Shown here: in pieces, positions 27,384 to 35,892 of the stretch
Layout of the letters: every line of letters begins with the position of its first letter
Position numbering within the stretch: the first letter of the stretch is position 1
Assembly: GCF_001424045.1 (NCBI RefSeq)
Contig: NZ_LMQB01000012.1
Location: 293,637 to 357,636, forward strand
DNA: 64,000 nt
Source of the DNA: Rhizobium sp. Leaf371
GTDB taxonomy: Bacteria; Pseudomonadota; Alphaproteobacteria; Rhizobiales; Rhizobiaceae
Direction: 5' to 3'
Made by a program: the position numbers and the translations under genes
Notes under the pieces: model-generated
Told to the model about the DNA's origin: nothing
Seen by the model: only the letters and a program-made list of their open reading frames with translations
Database searches by the model: none

Positions 27384-27661
27384 GTTTGGCTCCGGTCTCT
27401 CGCTTGCATCGGGTTCGACGCCAGCCTAGCGCAGAAAGCATCGAACCGGAACCGTTTGCGCAGGATGATCGGTCCTGCCGCGCGGGTCGGGCAGGCCGGA
27501 TCGGCGGGTGTCGCGAGGACGAGTGGAGGAGACTCTGTGCAATGCAGCATTCAACCTGAACGGCACATGAACCGGCCTCTCAGCTAGAATTCAGTTTGGC
27601 TGTGCGAAAAGACGATCATCGAACCCACACCCACCCAAATCGCTCGAACGGATCGACTGTC

Positions 27662-27835
27662 ATGGATATCATTGCTCGCCGCCTCACGATCATCAGCGCC
27701 CTCATGGTCGTCTTCGCCATGAGCCTGGCGGCCGCCGTCAGCGCCGACACCGAGCGCCGCCGCCAGCATGATTACACCACGACGCTGGCCGACTGCACCG
27801 CGCATACCGCGCAGTTCTGCCAGGCAAAGCTCTGA
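27662..27835 (+). CDS. Small exported or membrane protein (57 aa)
   Basis: Begins MDIIARRLTIISALMVVFAM and continues to Ala-Ala-Val-Ser-Ala, a good signal peptide or single helix, leaving about 33 residues with two cysteines (LADCTAHTAQFCQAKL). The ATG at 27662 was chosen because it begins the signal sequence; the ribosome binding site is weak. No family recognised. A hairpin follows 58 bp after the stop. Confidence 0.5.
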   Translation: MDIIARRLTIISALMVVFAMSLAAAVSADTERRRQHDYTTTLADCTAHTAQFCQAKL

Positions 27836-27892
27836 CGCGAACCTGTTGCGCGCCGGCTTGACCGCCGCCCGATCCGGCACGCTCACCCTGTC

Positions 27893-27917
27893 GAACCCGC
27901 CACTTCCGGGCGGGTTC
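27893..27917 (+). terminator. Hairpin terminator-like element
   Basis: GAACCCGCC (27893-27901) and GGCGGGTTC (27909-27917) form a 9-bp stem with a 7-base loop; a C/T-rich rather than pure T tract follows. Confidence 0.45.
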
Positions 27918-28002
27918 CGGGCCTCTTCTCTTTCTCCGGCATTGCAGAAGACCGGATGAAATCCGCTTGTGTCCACGCCGCGCCTGCGATCATCATCGCC
28001 CC

Positions 28003-28341
28003 ATGTTCGGCCTTCCTGTCTCCACCATCCTCCTCTATGCGCTCGCAGCCCTGTTCGAGATCGCCGGCTGTTTCAGCCTGTGGGCCTGGCTCCGGCTCGG
28101 ACGCTCCGCGCTCTGGCTCATCCCCGGCATCGCCAGTCTGGTGGCCTTTGCCTGGCTCCTGACATTCAGCCCGCAGCCGGCGGCCGGCCGGAGTTTCGCG
28201 GCCTATGGCGGCATCTACATCGCGGCATCGGTTCTCTGGATGTGGCTTGCGGAGGGCGTGCGGCCCGATCGCTTCGATCTCGCCGGCGTGCTGCTGGCGC
28301 TCGCCGGAACGCTCGTCATCATCGCGCCTTCGCGCGGCTGA
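28003..28341 (+). CDS. ynfA: YnfA/UPF0060 family small membrane protein
   Basis: A 112-residue protein with four hydrophobic helices. Family motifs include [18 protein letters not shown] at residues 14-31, [21 protein letters not shown] and the ending [13 protein letters not shown]. Distantly similar to small multidrug-resistance transporters, but its function is not settled. The ATG at 28003 matches the known N-terminus; an extension to 27967 would add an unrelated leader. Confidence 0.9.
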   Translation: MFGLPVSTILLYALAALFEIAGCFSLWAWLRLGRSALWLIPGIASLVAFAWLLTFSPQPAAGRSFAAYGGIYIAASVLWMWLAEGVRPDRFDLAGVLLALAGTLVIIAPSRG

Positions 28342-28385
28342 AGACGTGCGGGAAGGAATTGCAGCGCGGCGGCGTCACTTGTCGT

Positions 28386-28413
28386 TTGCTTGTCAATTAC
28401 GGCATCCTATAAT
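28386..28413 (+). promoter_or_regulatory. Promoter placed for a leaderless amn mRNA, with flanking inverted repeat
   Basis: TTGCTT (28386-28391), 16-bp spacer and a perfect TATAAT (28408-28413). Only five bases separate TATAAT from the ATG at 28419, so transcription should begin at or next to the start codon. A 7-bp inverted repeat, ACGGCAT (28399-28405) and ATGCCGT (28412-28418), brackets the -10 box and could be an operator. Confidence 0.5.
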
Positions 28414-28418
28414 GCCGT

Positions 28419-29918
28419 ATGAGCGCACGAATCTCTTCCGTCCCCGTCCTTCCCATCGCCATGCCCGAGGCCTTCGAGCCCCAGACCTACGACGATCCCG
28501 TCCAGGCGGTGGATGCGCTGACCGCGCTCTATGAGCGCAACACCAATTTCCTCGTGGACGGGTTCACGGCGCTCGGCAAGGGCGTCGCCGCCAGCCGGTT
28601 CCGCGCCTGCTACCCGCAGGTCAGCATGGAAACCTCCAGCTTCGGCCATGTCGATTCGCGCCTGTCCTACGGCCATGTCACCGCGCCCGGCGTCTACACG
28701 ACCACGGTCACCCGCCCCAAACTGTTCCGGCACTATCTCAAGGAACAGCTCGGCCTGTTGATTCGCAATCACGGCACGGGCATCACGGTGTCGGAATCCG
28801 CGACGCCCATCCCGCTGCACTTCGCGTTCGGCGAGGGCGCGCATGTCGAGGCGTCGCTGGCCGAGAATATCGATGTGCCCCTGCGCGACCTGTTCGATAC
28901 GCCCGACCTCTCGACCACCGACGACGAGATCGCCAACGGTGCCTATGAGCCGGGCCCAGGCGAACCCTTTCCGCTGGCCCCGTTCACCGCACAGCGCATC
29001 GATTATTCGCTGGCACGCCTCAGCCATTACACAGCGACCAGCGCGGCGCATTTCCAGAACTTCGTGCTCTTCACCAATTACCAGTTCTACATCGATGAAT
29101 TCTGCGTCTGGGCGCGCAAGCAGATGTCCGAGGGCGGCAATGGCTACACGGCCTTCGTCGAGCCGGGAAACATCGTGACGCAGGCCGGCTCCGACGAGCC
29201 GGACAGCGACCTGACGCTCGCCCGCCTGCCGCAGATGCCGGCCTATCACCTGAAGAAGAAGGGGCATGGCGGCATCACCGTCGTCAATATCGGCGTCGGT
29301 CCGTCCAATGCGAAGACCATCACCGACCATATCGCCGTGCTGCGCCCGCATGCCTGGCTGATGCTCGGTCACTGCGCCGGCCTGCGCAACAGCCAGGCGC
29401 TCGGCGATTATGTTCTGGCGCATGCCTATGTGCGCGAGGACCATGTGCTGGACGACGATCTGCCGGTCTGGGTGCCGATCCCGGCGCTTGCCGAAGTGCA
29501 AATGGCCTTGCAGGAAGCCGTGGCGGAAACCACCGGCTACGAGGGCTACGACCTCAAGCGCATCATGCGCACCGGCACGGTCGCGACCATCGACAACCGC
29601 AACTGGGAGCTTCGCGACCAGCGCGGCCCGGTCAAGCGGCTGTCGCAGTCACGGGCGATTGCGCTCGACATGGAATCCGCCACCATCGCCGCCAACGGCT
29701 TCCGGTTCCGGGTTCCTTATGGAACGCTGCTCTGCGTCTCCGACAAGCCGCTGCATGGCGAGCTGAAACTGCCGGGCATGGCAACGGCTTTTTACAAGAA
29801 TCAGGTCAGCCAGCATCTGCAGATCGGCATTCGCGCTCTGGAAAAGCTGGCCGCGATGCCGCCGGAAAAGCTGCATTCCCGCAAGCTTCGCAGCTTCTTC
29901 GAGACGGCGTTTCAGTAG
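28419..29918 (+). CDS. amn: AMP nucleosidase
   Basis: A 499-residue cytoplasmic enzyme that hydrolyses AMP to adenine and ribose 5-phosphate, regulating the adenylate pool. The N-terminal AMP nucleosidase domain (about 10-170; SYGHVTAPGVYTTTVTRPKLF) precedes a nucleoside-phosphorylase-like catalytic domain (about 270-480; TVVNIGVGPSNAKTITDHIA, ALDMESATIAANGFRFRVPY), the latter holding the family Met-Glu-Ser ribose-binding motif. Length fits bacterial Amn. No Shine-Dalgarno precedes the ATG, consistent with the predicted leaderless transcript. Confidence 0.94.
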   Translation: MSARISSVPVLPIAMPEAFEPQTYDDPVQAVDALTALYERNTNFLVDGFTALGKGVAASRFRACYPQVSMETSSFGHVDSRLSYGHVTAPGVYTTTVTRPKLFRHYLKEQLGLLIRNHGTGITVSESATPIPLHFAFGEGAHVEASLAENIDVPLRDLFDTPDLSTTDDEIANGAYEPGPGEPFPLAPFTAQRIDYSLARLSHYTATSAAHFQNFVLFTNYQFYIDEFCVWARKQMSEGGNGYTAFVEPGNIVTQAGSDEPDSDLTLARLPQMPAYHLKKKGHGGITVVNIGVGPSNAKTITDHIAVLRPHAWLMLGHCAGLRNSQALGDYVLAHAYVREDHVLDDDLPVWVPIPALAEVQMALQEAVAETTGYEGYDLKRIMRTGTVATIDNRNWELRDQRGPVKRLSQSRAIALDMESATIAANGFRFRVPYGTLLCVSDKPLHGELKLPGMATAFYKNQVSQHLQIGIRALEKLAAMPPEKLHSRKLRSFFETAFQ

Positions 29919-29958
29919 AGGCTTCGAAGGATGACCGCAGGCGGGCGCGCCGCCTCGG

Positions 29959-30909
29959 TCAGGCCGTCTGTTCCGGCGCCGGGGCGACGGCCGCAGCCTG
30001 CGGCGCCACCGATCGTCCCACGAGCAGCTTCAGTTCGCCCGCATGAATCCGGATATCGACGTCGCCGCGCAACGGCAGCAATTCGCCGTCGATGACGCAA
30101 TTGATCTTGTGCCGGCGGGCGTGCGGGAAATAGAGCTCCACCTGCTTCACGCTCATCTCGGTGATCAGCGTGCTCTCGCGGAATTTTCCCCTGAGAATAT
30201 CGAAGACGAGGCGTCCGACGCCCGGCGGGGTGAGGGGCGGCGCGGTGTAGAAGCCGAGATGGCCGCCGGTCAGGTCGTCCGCATACATCAGCGAATTGGC
30301 GCCGAAATGATTGTTGGAGACGGACAGGGCGGACACCTTGCGCCGTTCCGTCACGCCGTCGGCGCGAAACTCGATCTTGAACTGCGGCGGGTTGAAGACC
30401 ACGCCGATCGCGGCCCGGGTGCTGGCCGAAATCTTGCCGAGGCGCGAGGCGAAGCTGTAGGATTCGCGGTAGCGCACCATGCGCGCATGCAGGCCCATGG
30501 AAAACTGGTGCACGAAGGCGCGACCATTGGCGCTGCCGATGTCGCCCTCGATCACCTCGCCATGGGCGAGCACGTCCAGCACCTTCCAGATATCGAGCGG
30601 CAGCTTCAGCGAGCGGGCAAAGAGGTTCATCGTCCCCGCGGGCACGACGCCGAGCGGCAGCCCGCTTTTCCAGGCGACGCCGGCGGCCGCGGAAATCGTG
30701 CCGTCGCCCCCGCCGGCAATCATCGCATCGAGGTCGTCGCGGTTGGCTGCTTTCTTGAGTTCCGCTTCCATGTCGCTGCCCGACACCACGGCGATCTCGA
30801 TCTCATGGCCGGCAGAGCGGAAGGCGCCCTCCATCGCTTGGGAATAGGCAGCCATATCGGTGGTGCGAAAGGTGCCGCCGTCGCTGTTCAGTATCGCTTT
30901 GAGCTTCAT
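29959..30909 (-). CDS. Diacylglycerol/lipid kinase family protein
   Basis: A 316-residue YegS/DagK-type kinase. The ATP-binding GGGDGTIS is near residue 85 and the downstream GVVPAGTMNLFARSL motif is typical. Members phosphorylate diacylglycerol, phosphatidylglycerol or other lipids; substrate cannot be assigned. The ATG at 30909 matches the family N-terminus (MKLKAILNSDGG), with GGGAT upstream. Convergent with amn. Confidence 0.85.
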   Translation of the reverse strand: MKLKAILNSDGGTFRTTDMAAYSQAMEGAFRSAGHEIEIAVVSGSDMEAELKKAANRDDLDAMIAGGGDGTISAAAGVAWKSGLPLGVVPAGTMNLFARSLKLPLDIWKVLDVLAHGEVIEGDIGSANGRAFVHQFSMGLHARMVRYRESYSFASRLGKISASTRAAIGVVFNPPQFKIEFRADGVTERRKVSALSVSNNHFGANSLMYADDLTGGHLGFYTAPPLTPPGVGRLVFDILRGKFRESTLITEMSVKQVELYFPHARRHKINCVIDGELLPLRGDVDIRIHAGELKLLVGRSVAPQAAAVAPAPEQTA

Positions 30910-31117
30910 GCGGATCCCGGCTGTGTCTGAGCGCAAGGCATGGGCAGACCGGGCAGGTCCCGGCCGGTCCCTCCTGCCGGATCGTATATGCGGCGTTTAT
31001 CACAGGCTTCAAGATGAGCCCCGCCGGTGAATCCCTGCTTATTTCGCATTCGCGCATGAAGGCGACAGCGGTCCGCTGACGAGACGCGCTCTGCCGTCGA
31101 ATGGACGGGCAGAGCCC

Positions 31118-31741
31118 TCACGCTGCGGCTTGCAGAACCACGACCTGATCGCCGGCCTTCACGCGATCGTAGAGATCGACGACATCGTGATTGAGCATGC
31201 GGACGCAGCCGCTCGACATCGCGTGCCCGATCGATCGCGGCTGGTTGGTGCCGTGAATGCGGAACAATGTGTCGTTGCCGCCGCGATAGAGATAGATCGC
31301 GCGCGCGCCGAGCGGATTGTTCGGGCCGCCCGGCAGGCCGCCGGCATATTTGAGGTTCCGGTCGGGGTCGCGACGAATCATGTTCGGCGTCGGCGTCCAG
31401 CTCGGCCATTCCGCCTTGCGGCCGATATAGGCATTGCCGGCCAGCGCATAGCCTTCGCGCCCGACGCCGATGCCGTACCGCATCGCGCGGCCATTGCCGA
31501 GAATATAGTAGAGCCGCCGCGCCGGCGTGTCGACCACGATGGTGCCGGCCGCATAGCTTGCGGGATAGGCCACGTCTTGGCGTCGCAGGTCCGGCTCGAT
31601 CTGGTCCAGAGGCACCGCGGGCAGGGGGAAGCGTTCGTCGGGCAGGGCCGCATAGTTGAGGCGGGCAACCGATCCCGTGTCGGCGCAGCCGGCGAGAAGA
31701 GCGGAGAAACCGAGCAGCAGGCCGCGGCGGGAAATGGACAT
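31118..31741 (-). CDS. L,D-transpeptidase (YkuD domain) lipoprotein
   Basis: A 207-residue protein with a Tat/lipoprotein-like leader (MSISRRGLLLGFSALLAGC; Cys19 lipidated, twin Arg at 5-6). The YkuD domain (about 65-205) ends with the catalytic His (RIHGTNQP) and the active-site motif SSGCVRM. It would crosslink peptidoglycan stem peptides at diaminopimelate or attach envelope proteins. Typical of rhizobia, which have many such enzymes. Start chosen at the leader; upstream open frame reads as non-coding. Confidence 0.9.
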   Translation of the reverse strand: MSISRRGLLLGFSALLAGCADTGSVARLNYAALPDERFPLPAVPLDQIEPDLRRQDVAYPASYAAGTIVVDTPARRLYYILGNGRAMRYGIGVGREGYALAGNAYIGRKAEWPSWTPTPNMIRRDPDRNLKYAGGLPGGPNNPLGARAIYLYRGGNDTLFRIHGTNQPRSIGHAMSSGCVRMLNHDVVDLYDRVKAGDQVVVLQAAA

Positions 31742-31877
31742 GAACAAGCCCCAAGTGGATGACTCTGGAGCGCTCAAAATGCCGGAATTATGGTTAACGC
31801 CTGGTAAAGACGCGCCACCTTGCGTTGTCGCCCGCGCTGTGGCCTTGCGCTGGCATCCGGCGTGCGTCGGGGAATCG

Positions 31878-31913
31878 TGACATCCTGTCATGGTTTGTGA
31901 CATCCCGGTCACA
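31878..31913. promoter_or_regulatory. Two adjacent palindromes upstream of L,D-transpeptidase/DUF992 genes
   Basis: TGACA-TCC-TGTCA (31878-31890) and TGTGAC-ATCCCG-GTCACA (31896-31913) are perfect inverted repeats sharing the core TGACATCC. They lie in the 276-bp gap between divergent genes and look like operator half-sites. The second resembles a CRP site but its spacing is eight, not six. Confidence 0.4.
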
Positions 31914-32017
31914 GGGTTTGCCGGATCGTTTCGGCTCTTCGTGCGTTATGAACGGCCAAACGCATTTCCGCCCTATCTCGGGTCGATGTCCGTATCTCGT
32001 TCTGACAGGAGAATATC

Positions 32018-32539
32018 ATGAACCAGTCCCTCGCCAGCATCGTCTGCGCTGCAGCCATCGCGTCCGGCACCCTTCCGGCCATGGCCGCCGACCTCGCTCC
32101 CGCACAATCCTATTCCGATTCCGGCGCCCGCAACGGCGTGAAGATCGGTTATCTCGATTGCACGATCGCCGGCGGCGCCGGCTATGTCCTCGGCTCGTCC
32201 AAGGAGGTCAATTGCGCCTTCAAGTCGACCATCGATGGCGAACCCGTCGATGACTACTCGGGCGCCATGCGCAAGCTCGGCATCGACCTCGGCTTCACCA
32301 CCGAAGGCCGCCTGATCTGGGCCGTTCTCGCGCCCACGGCCGGCTATCACCATGGTTCGCTGGCCGGCCTCTACCAGGGCGCATCGGCCGAAGCCACGGT
32401 CGGTCTCGGCGTCGGTGCCAACATTCTGACCGGCGGCACGTCGGGCTCGATCCACCTTCAGCTCCTGAGCCTTCAGGGTCAGATCGGTCTCAACGTCGCC
32501 GCCGCGGGCACCTCGATGACGCTGACGTCGGTCAACTGA
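32018..32539 (+). CDS. Secreted DUF992-family protein
   Basis: A 173-residue protein with a Sec signal peptide (MNQSLASIVCAAAIASGTL, cleavage after Ala-Met-Ala-Ala near 24). The DUF992 core is clear: VKIGYLDCTIAGGAGYVLGS, then VNCAF, with two conserved cysteines likely disulfide-bonded, and a Gly-rich C-terminal half (VGLGVGANILTGG). Periplasmic or outer-membrane-associated; the function of DUF992 is unknown though it is common in rhizobia. GGAG precedes the start; a strong terminator follows. Confidence 0.85.
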   Translation: MNQSLASIVCAAAIASGTLPAMAADLAPAQSYSDSGARNGVKIGYLDCTIAGGAGYVLGSSKEVNCAFKSTIDGEPVDDYSGAMRKLGIDLGFTTEGRLIWAVLAPTAGYHHGSLAGLYQGASAEATVGLGVGANILTGGTSGSIHLQLLSLQGQIGLNVAAAGTSMTLTSVN

Positions 32540-32575
32540 TCGCCTGAAGCCTCGATTGACGAGACTTGAATGACG

Positions 32576-32609
32576 AAAAGAGCGCGTGGCCCCCGCCACG
32601 CGCTCTTTT
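32576..32609. terminator. Bidirectional rho-independent terminator
   Basis: An 11-bp perfect GC-rich stem (GAGCGCGTGGC / GCCACGCGCTC) with a CCCC loop, flanked by AAAA on the left and TTTT on the right, so it works on both strands. It sits between the convergent DUF992 and aminotransferase genes. Confidence 0.9.
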
Positions 32610-32627
32610 CATGTCCCGTTCCCGCGC

Positions 32628-33752
32628 TCACGCCCGGCGAAGACGCTCCAGAACACGCGGCAGCGCCTGCGCGAAGGCATCCATCTCGGCCTGTGGACCG
32701 GCGCTGACGCGAATGCACCGGTTGAGCGGGGCCGCACCCGGCATGCGGATGAACACACCGGCATCGTCCATCAGCCCATCGACGATGGCGCGCGCGAAGG
32801 TCGCATCCGCGCCGCAATCGATCGCCACGAAATTCGTCGCGGACGGCAACGGCTTCAGCCCGGCCTCGTCCGCAATCCGGGCGATGGTCGCGCGCGCGGC
32901 GGCGATCTGGGCGATCACGGTCTGAAGATGGGCCTGATCCTGCAGCGCGGCCTCCGCCGCCGCCGTGCCGATGCGGTTCATACCGAAATGATTGCGGATC
33001 TTGTCGAAGGCCGCGGCCGTGCCGGGCGTGGAGATCGCATAGCCGATCCGCGCGCCGGCAAGGCCGTAAGCCTTCGAGAACGTCCGAGTCCGGATGATGT
33101 TCGGCCGGTCGATGAGGGCGGAGAGCGCGGGCAGGGTGCCGGTCGGTGCCGTCTCGCCATAGGCTTCGTCCAGCACCAGCAGGGTCGTTTCCGGCAGGGC
33201 CCGTGCAAAATCCAGCACGCTGTCGGCGTCCCACCAGCTCCCCATCGGATTGTCGGGATTGGCAAGATAGACCAGCGGTGCATCCTCGCGGATAACGGCC
33301 TCCCGCAGGCCCGCCAGGTTTTCCCGGTCGTCGCCGTCATAGGGTACGGTGATCAGTCGCCCGCCATGGCCGGCGACATGGAAATTGAACGTGGGATAGC
33401 CGCCGAGCGAGGTGACCACCGGCATGCCCGGCTCGATGACCAGGCGCACGATCTGCCCGAGAAGCCCATCGATGCCTTCGCCGATCGCCAGATTGTTCGG
33501 CTGCACGCCGAGGTGACGGGCGAGCGCCTGCTTCAGGTCGAAATTTTCGGGATCATTGTATTTCCAGACGCCCGACAGTGCGGATGTCATGGCGGCGACC
33601 ACGCTCGCGGCAGGGCCGAAGCCGCTCTCGTTCGCCCCGATTCGCGCCGTCAGCCGGGCATGTCGCTGCCGTTCGATGGCTTCCGGCCCGACGAAAGGGA
33701 CGGTTGCGGGGAGGGAACGGGCAAGCGGCGTGAAGCGGGCGAAAGCTGACAT
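32628..33752 (-). CDS. HisC-like class I/II aminotransferase
   Basis: A 374-residue PLP enzyme. The Schiff-base lysine is in TFSKAYGLAGARIGY (near residue 230), the cofactor Asp/Tyr in VLDEAYGE, and an Asn in LANPDNPMGSWW. Family similarity is to histidinol-phosphate aminotransferase, but rhizobia carry several such paralogues and this one is not in a his operon, so the natural substrate (histidinol phosphate, aromatic amino acid or other) is open. Starts MSAFARFTPLARSLP with no signal peptide, hence cytoplasmic. Confidence 0.85.
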   Translation of the reverse strand: MSAFARFTPLARSLPATVPFVGPEAIERQRHARLTARIGANESGFGPAASVVAAMTSALSGVWKYNDPENFDLKQALARHLGVQPNNLAIGEGIDGLLGQIVRLVIEPGMPVVTSLGGYPTFNFHVAGHGGRLITVPYDGDDRENLAGLREAVIREDAPLVYLANPDNPMGSWWDADSVLDFARALPETTLLVLDEAYGETAPTGTLPALSALIDRPNIIRTRTFSKAYGLAGARIGYAISTPGTAAAFDKIRNHFGMNRIGTAAAEAALQDQAHLQTVIAQIAAARATIARIADEAGLKPLPSATNFVAIDCGADATFARAIVDGLMDDAGVFIRMPGAAPLNRCIRVSAGPQAEMDAFAQALPRVLERLRRA

Positions 33753-33842
33753 GATAAGGTCCGATGGTGACGACTTTTCGCCACCCTAGCAGAAACCGCC
33801 GCGCCGGAAACCGTCCGCCCCTCCAATCTCGAAGGACCGCTC

Positions 33843-34256
33843 TCAGACGGCGGCGTCGCCCAGCCAGCGCACGGCAAAGAAACCGCAGGCAGCGCCCAGC
33901 GCCGTGAGGAAGGTGCCCCAGATCATATCCACCACGCTCAGCATGGCCGGCCAGTTGCGCAGGGTGGAGAGGTTGGTGATGTCATAGGTGCCGTAGGCGG
34001 CAAGGCCGAGCACCGCACCATAGCCGATCGTCGTCATCAGCGACCCCGCCCGGAGCCCCGGAAGCACGGCGAGGATGACGATGGCCACGGCAAAGAACAG
34101 GTAGAAGACGGCGGCAACGGCAAGGTTCGGCTGCGGCGACATCAGGTCGCCGAGCTGGTCGCGGTAGAACGTCCGCGCCACGACGCCCAGCCACACGGCA
34201 TCGACGACGAGGAAGGAAAGGAGGGTACCGGCATAGGCAATCAGATAGGTCTTCAT
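33843..34256 (-). CDS. DUF2177 family membrane protein
   Basis: A 137-residue protein with four hydrophobic helices. The DUF2177 signature is visible: AGTLLSFLVVDAVWLGVVA at residues 8-26, YRDQLGDLM, and the segment YGTYDITNLSTLRNWP. The ATG at 34256 follows AGGAG at good spacing. Function not known; possibly co-transcribed with nothing else, as the neighbouring genes are separated. Confidence 0.88.
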   Translation of the reverse strand: MKTYLIAYAGTLLSFLVVDAVWLGVVARTFYRDQLGDLMSPQPNLAVAAVFYLFFAVAIVILAVLPGLRAGSLMTTIGYGAVLGLAAYGTYDITNLSTLRNWPAMLSVVDMIWGTFLTALGAACGFFAVRWLGDAAV

Positions 34257-34378
34257 CGTCGCGCTCCTGTTTTGCACGTCTACGGAGCGCGACCACAACC
34301 GGATTACCGTTTGTTGCGTCATTAGAGACGCCCCAAAGAAGCGCGAGGCGACGCAATCCGGCCATCAACGGCCCGTGC

Positions 34379-34744
34379 CTAACGCGTGGCGATGCTGTTC
34401 TGGGCGAAATCCATGCGGATCAGCTGGCGGATGAATTCCGGCGTCAGCTGCATATTGAAGCGCACGCCGAGTTCCGAGCCGCTGCGGTGAACGACGGTGC
34501 TGCCGATCTCCTCGGGAAAGCCGATGATCTCCACGAAGAAATGCTGCGGCAGGGAGACGGCCGGGTTGAAATCGATCATCGCGCCGCCGATCGAGATATG
34601 CCGCAAGAGCCCGTTATATTTCGTCTTCGGTTTCAGATGCTGACCGACCACGAGAATGCGGCAGGGGCGCTCGAGGAAGAAGTGCTTGTAGGTTGCACTC
34701 GTCTGCCCCGGACGGGCCTCCGCCCTGTGCATGATCATGGACAT
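34379..34744 (-). CDS. PilZ-like domain protein with altered c-di-GMP motifs
   Basis: A 121-residue protein whose fold pattern matches PilZ: an initial basic motif (ERPCRILVVG), then LLRHISIGGAMID, where the usual Asp/Asn-X-Ser-X-X-Gly reads His-Ile-Ser-Ile-Gly-Gly, then beta-strands ending ELGVRF. PilZ proteins bind cyclic di-GMP through RXXXR and [D/N]XSXXG; here the first reads Arg-Pro-Cys-Arg and the Asp/Asn is His, so binding may be lost. Cytoplasmic. Fairly sure of the fold, less of the function. Confidence 0.55.
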   Translation of the reverse strand: MSMIMHRAEARPGQTSATYKHFFLERPCRILVVGQHLKPKTKYNGLLRHISIGGAMIDFNPAVSLPQHFFVEIIGFPEEIGSTVVHRSGSELGVRFNMQLTPEFIRQLIRMDFAQNSIATR

Positions 34745-34990
34745 GGGATTGCTCCGGTCAAGGGTCGCTCGCTCTCGCCCTGATCCTTAGGCCGCGAGCC
34801 TTGTTTCAACCTTGTCGTTGCGGGCGTGAGGGCCCATGCGGCCAACGGTCCATCCAACCCGGCGCGCGCCATGCCGCCGAGCGATCGCCATACGCCACAG
34901 CACCCGGCCCCCGAGCACCTTCCCGTGCGGAAGACACCCGCATCTTCATGACCGTTTTGCGAGATCATCGCCAGAAAGACCAAATAGCCC

Positions 34991-35019
34991 TTGATCCCCA
35001 CGTGGATTGATCCTATCAG
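34991..35019 (+). promoter_or_regulatory. Promoter of tRNA-Ser
   Basis: TTGATC (34991-34996), a 17-bp spacer, then TATCAG (35014-35019); ten bases of GC-rich leader separate it from the tRNA 5' end. Position and spacing are right for a stable-RNA promoter. Confidence 0.5.
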
Positions 35020-35029
35020 GGGCCTCGAC

Positions 35030-35119
35030 GGAGAGGTGGCCGAGTGGTCGAAGGCGCTCCCCTGCTAAGGGAGTATACCCGGAAGGGTATCGTGGGTTCG
35101 AATCCCATCTTCTCCGCCA
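35030..35119 (+). tRNA. tRNA-Ser (anticodon GCU)
   Basis: A 90-base class II tRNA read directly: acceptor GGAGAGG pairs with CTTCTCC (one G-U), D arm GGCCGAGTGGTCGAAGGC, anticodon stem CTCCC/GGGAG around CTGCTAA (anticodon GCT for AGC/AGU), a long variable arm (TATACCCGGAAGGGTATC) typical of serine tRNAs, and the TTCGAAT T-loop. CCA is encoded at 35117-35119. Confidence 0.97.
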
Positions 35120-35250
35120 TTCCCGCCGATTTTACGCTATGGCGCGATATTCCGCTCGATGGTTACTCAATCACCGCCGAATTCTGCATGGGCGTCCGAC
35201 TTGTCCCTATCTGTAGCGACAAAGGATGAGCGCCTCTCGACCCTGCTCAT

Positions 35251-35892
35251 TCAGCCTTCCGTCATGCTTTGATCGCGAGGGCCAGCTGGCATCAATCCAC
35301 GGTAGGGCCGCCCCTCGTCAAAGGTCAGCGTAGGGCGGCGTAGTCCTGTGAAAAAGGTCGTGAAATCCGGCCATACGGCTTCGAAAGGTGCATTGTTGCC
35401 GGGGGTCCAGTGCACGTCGTCAAACAAAACCACGCGCGGCTCGGTACGTCCGTTCCCATAGTCGAGGCAGAGAAACTCGTCCCATCCGGCTATCCGGATC
35501 AATCGGCCGGCTTCGGGAAGGTGCTCGCGCCAAGAATAGTCCGGGTCGTAGACGACTGTCTCCTGTAGCGCTTCCATGCTCGTGAGATCGCCGAGCGGCA
35601 GCAGCGCCTCGCCAGGCAAGCTCCCGCGCCACCACCTGTCGAAATCGGCTTCGGCCGGAGCAAGCGGTGCGCCGGGCTCGATCGCCGAGTAGATGAAGTC
35701 TGAACCGCCGCCATTCTGCTCCAGGTAAAGGGTTCGGAGCAAATTTGGCATCACGATGTTCAGCCGCTCCTCTGTCGCGCGGATTAGCGCGGCGTCGGCA
35801 TGGGGCGGGTTAGACCAGTGAGGCTCTCCACGGAAGAACGTCGCGGTGCTCGGCTCGCCCGGTTCTATGACGAAGGGAGGGTAGAAAGACAT
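35251..35892 (-). CDS. SUKH (SMI1/KNR4)-type protein
   Basis: A 213-residue cytoplasmic protein. The pattern ATEERLNIVMPNLLRTLYLEQNGG followed by LLPLGDL and WREHLPEAGRLIRIAGWDEFLCLDYG matches the SUKH/SMI1-KNR4 fold, in which an N-terminal helix precedes a P-X-X-[Y/L] turn and an acidic GDG-like end. Many SUKH proteins are immunity factors for polymorphic or contact-dependent toxins, but no toxin is encoded nearby, so this is an orphan. ATG 35892 follows GAGGAGA at good spacing. It lies just downstream of tRNA-Ser in an accessory patch. Confidence 0.7.
   Translation of the reverse strand: MSFYPPFVIEPGEPSTATFFRGEPHWSNPPHADAALIRATEERLNIVMPNLLRTLYLEQNGGGSDFIYSAIEPGAPLAPAEADFDRWWRGSLPGEALLPLGDLTSMEALQETVVYDPDYSWREHLPEAGRLIRIAGWDEFLCLDYGNGRTEPRVVLFDDVHWTPGNNAPFEAVWPDFTTFFTGLRRPTLTFDEGRPYRGLMPAGPRDQSMTEG

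Noticed and set aside
31896-31913. CRP binding site
   Set aside because: TGTGA and TCACA are separated by eight bases, not six; kept only as a palindrome.
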